Shown here piece after piece: positions 5,559 to 6,574 of a stretch of 6,574 nt of DNA. The translations under genes were made by a program, and so were the position numbers. A model generated the notes under the pieces. The model was not told the origin of the DNA and did no database searches. It worked only from the letters and a program-made list of their open reading frames with translations. Source of the DNA: Bacillota bacterium (GTDB lineage: Bacteria > Bacillota > Dethiobacteria > DTU022); contig JAAYGO010000165.1 in NCBI GenBank assembly GCA_012727685.1, forward strand, positions 1 to 6,574, read 5' to 3'. Position 1 is the first letter of the stretch. The number at the start of each line of letters is the position of its first letter.

Positions 5559-6574
5559 TTGGACACTTTAGAAGCGGATGTCATTGTTATTTCGGCTGGC
5601 ACTGCCGGACTGGCGGCGGCTGTTGCAGCGGCGGAGAAGGGCATGGAGGTAATTGCTTTTGAAAAAGGCTCTACTACCGGTGGAACCGCCAATATGGGGA
5701 TGGGGCCCTTTGCAGTAGAAAGCAGGCTCCAAAAGCTAAAGAATGTTCCTCTCACCAGGGAAGAAGCCTTTAATATCTTCATGGAAGCTACCCACTGGAG
5801 CGTTGATGCACGTCTCGTTTCAAACTATATAAACAAGTCCGCCGATACCATTGCCTGGCTGGAGGAAATGGGAGTTGAGTTCATTGATTGTATAGCTTAT
5901 ATCAAGGGAGCGCATTTTACCCACCATGTTGTTAAGCCTGCTTCCGGTGTTCCCGGTCCCCGGTGTGCTTCTTATATGATGAAGGCTTTAACCGAAAGGG
6001 CAGAGGAACTGGGCGTGCAAATCTTTCTTCAAACGCCGGTTAAAAAAATTATTAAAGAAGAAGGCAGAATAACGGGAGTTATAGCCGAAGGCCCTACCGG
6101 AGAAATTCGGGCCAATGCCAAAGCAGTAATCATTGCCACCGGTGGATTTGGCGACAATCCGGAGTGGATTAAAGAATATACCGGCTTTGAGTGGGGCCGG
6201 GACTTATACTCGACCAGGGTCCCCGGTTTGGTAGGAGACGGTATCAAGATGGCCTGGGAGGTGGGCGCCGGCAGAGAAAGAATGCAGATGGAGCTTATCT
6301 GTAACATACCGGTCAGTATTGATGATCAGGGCAATATTACGCCGGACATGATCATTACTAATGTATTCAAGCACCCTAACCTTATGGTCAATATCCAGGG
6401 AGAGCGTTTTATTAACGAAGAAATCATGGGAAACCCCTCTTATCTGGCCAATGCCGTGGCCAGGCAGAAAGATCGCTGTGCCTTTGTGATTGTAGATGCG
6501 CAGATCGTGAAGCATTATGAGAAGCGTGGATTCGAATGGCTAACCGTTTTAAGTCCTGAAGAAAAGGTTGATAA
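5559..6574 (+). CDS. FAD-dependent oxidoreductase, fumarate reductase flavoprotein / ketosteroid dehydrogenase type, 5' part
   Basis: The frame is open from the TTG at 5559 to the window edge, giving 338 codons. No signal peptide or heme motif is seen, so the enzyme should be cytoplasmic. The N-terminus is a dinucleotide-binding fold with VIVISAGTAGLAAA (8-21), where the first Gly of GxGxxG is Ser12, and a FEKG at the end of the second strand that supplies the ribose-binding acid. GGTANMGMGP follows as the usual FAD loop. IIATGGFG (191-198) is the second conserved FAD contact of the FAD_binding_2 family. PGLVGDGIKMAWEVGAG and LMVNIQGERFINEE (275-288) are also typical. The region normally reading H-R-P-x-G-G in fumarate and related reductases is KPASGVPGPR (126-135), so the substrate is probably not fumarate. 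Catalytic residues of the C-terminal part lie outside the window. It likely reduces or dehydrogenates an organic substrate, with electrons possibly carried by the preceding flavoprotein; the substrate is unknown. The ATG at 5550 is an alternative start. Confidence 0.85.
   Translation, partial: MDTLEADVIVISAGTAGLAAAVAAAEKGMEVIAFEKGSTTGGTANMGMGPFAVESRLQKLKNVPLTREEAFNIFMEATHWSVDARLVSNYINKSADTIAWLEEMGVEFIDCIAYIKGAHFTHHVVKPASGVPGPRCASYMMKALTERAEELGVQIFLQTPVKKIIKEEGRITGVIAEGPTGEIRANAKAVIIATGGFGDNPEWIKEYTGFEWGRDLYSTRVPGLVGDGIKMAWEVGAGRERMQMELICNIPVSIDDQGNITPDMIITNVFKHPNLMVNIQGERFINEEIMGNPSYLANAVARQKDRCAFVIVDAQIVKHYEKRGFEWLTVLSPEEKVD

Overview
The window looks like one stretch of an accessory catabolic operon from a strictly anaerobic bacterium, most likely a Gram-positive one of the Clostridia/Peptococcaceae kind. 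This rests on strong AAGGAGG-type ribosome binding sites, a probable TTG start, a lipoprotein-type solute receptor, a glycyl-radical-enzyme fold and two flavoproteins. The taxon is an inference; no rRNA or marker gene is present. All six genes lie on the + strand with short gaps, and I see no convincing internal terminator or promoter.

Layout: (1) bases 1-1350 hold the C-terminal 449 codons of a pyruvate formate-lyase/diol-dehydratase-type glycyl radical enzyme (GRE) homologue, cut by the left edge. (2) 1474-4519 encode a complete tripartite TRAP transporter: lipoprotein receptor (DctP type), small membrane subunit (DctQ type) and large membrane subunit (DctM type). The last two overlap by 4 nt. 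The 167-nt gap between receptor and small subunit holds repeated arms that can form alternative hairpins. (3) 4551-5501 encode a flavodoxin-like NAD(P)H/FMN oxidoreductase with an extra N-terminal-domain Cys cluster and a C-terminal CxxC...CxxC zinc-ribbon-like extension. (4) 5559-6574 hold the first 338 codons of an FAD-dependent oxidoreductase of the fumarate reductase flavoprotein / 3-ketosteroid dehydrogenase (FAD_binding_2) type, cut by the right edge.

The most striking observation is that the GRE homologue has lost the residue that defines the family. The C-terminal glycyl-radical motif, normally RVAGY, reads RVATY, while everything around it is conserved and the reading frame is intact. 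The usual catalytic Cys is present, but the Glu two residues after it, typical of the eliminating GREs, is Thr. This is either a pseudo-enzyme, a GRE that needs a separate glycyl-radical 'spare part', or something with a new chemistry.

The TRAP receptor is also unusual: three residues corresponding to the carboxylate-binding Arg127, Arg147 and Asn187 of the sialate receptor SiaP are Asn, His and Gly. Together this suggests uptake of an atypical, perhaps non-carboxylate or aromatic/hydrophobic substrate, then processing by a flavin-based redox pair and a radical-less GRE-like protein. That pathway is a hypothesis; no substrate can be named from the sequence.
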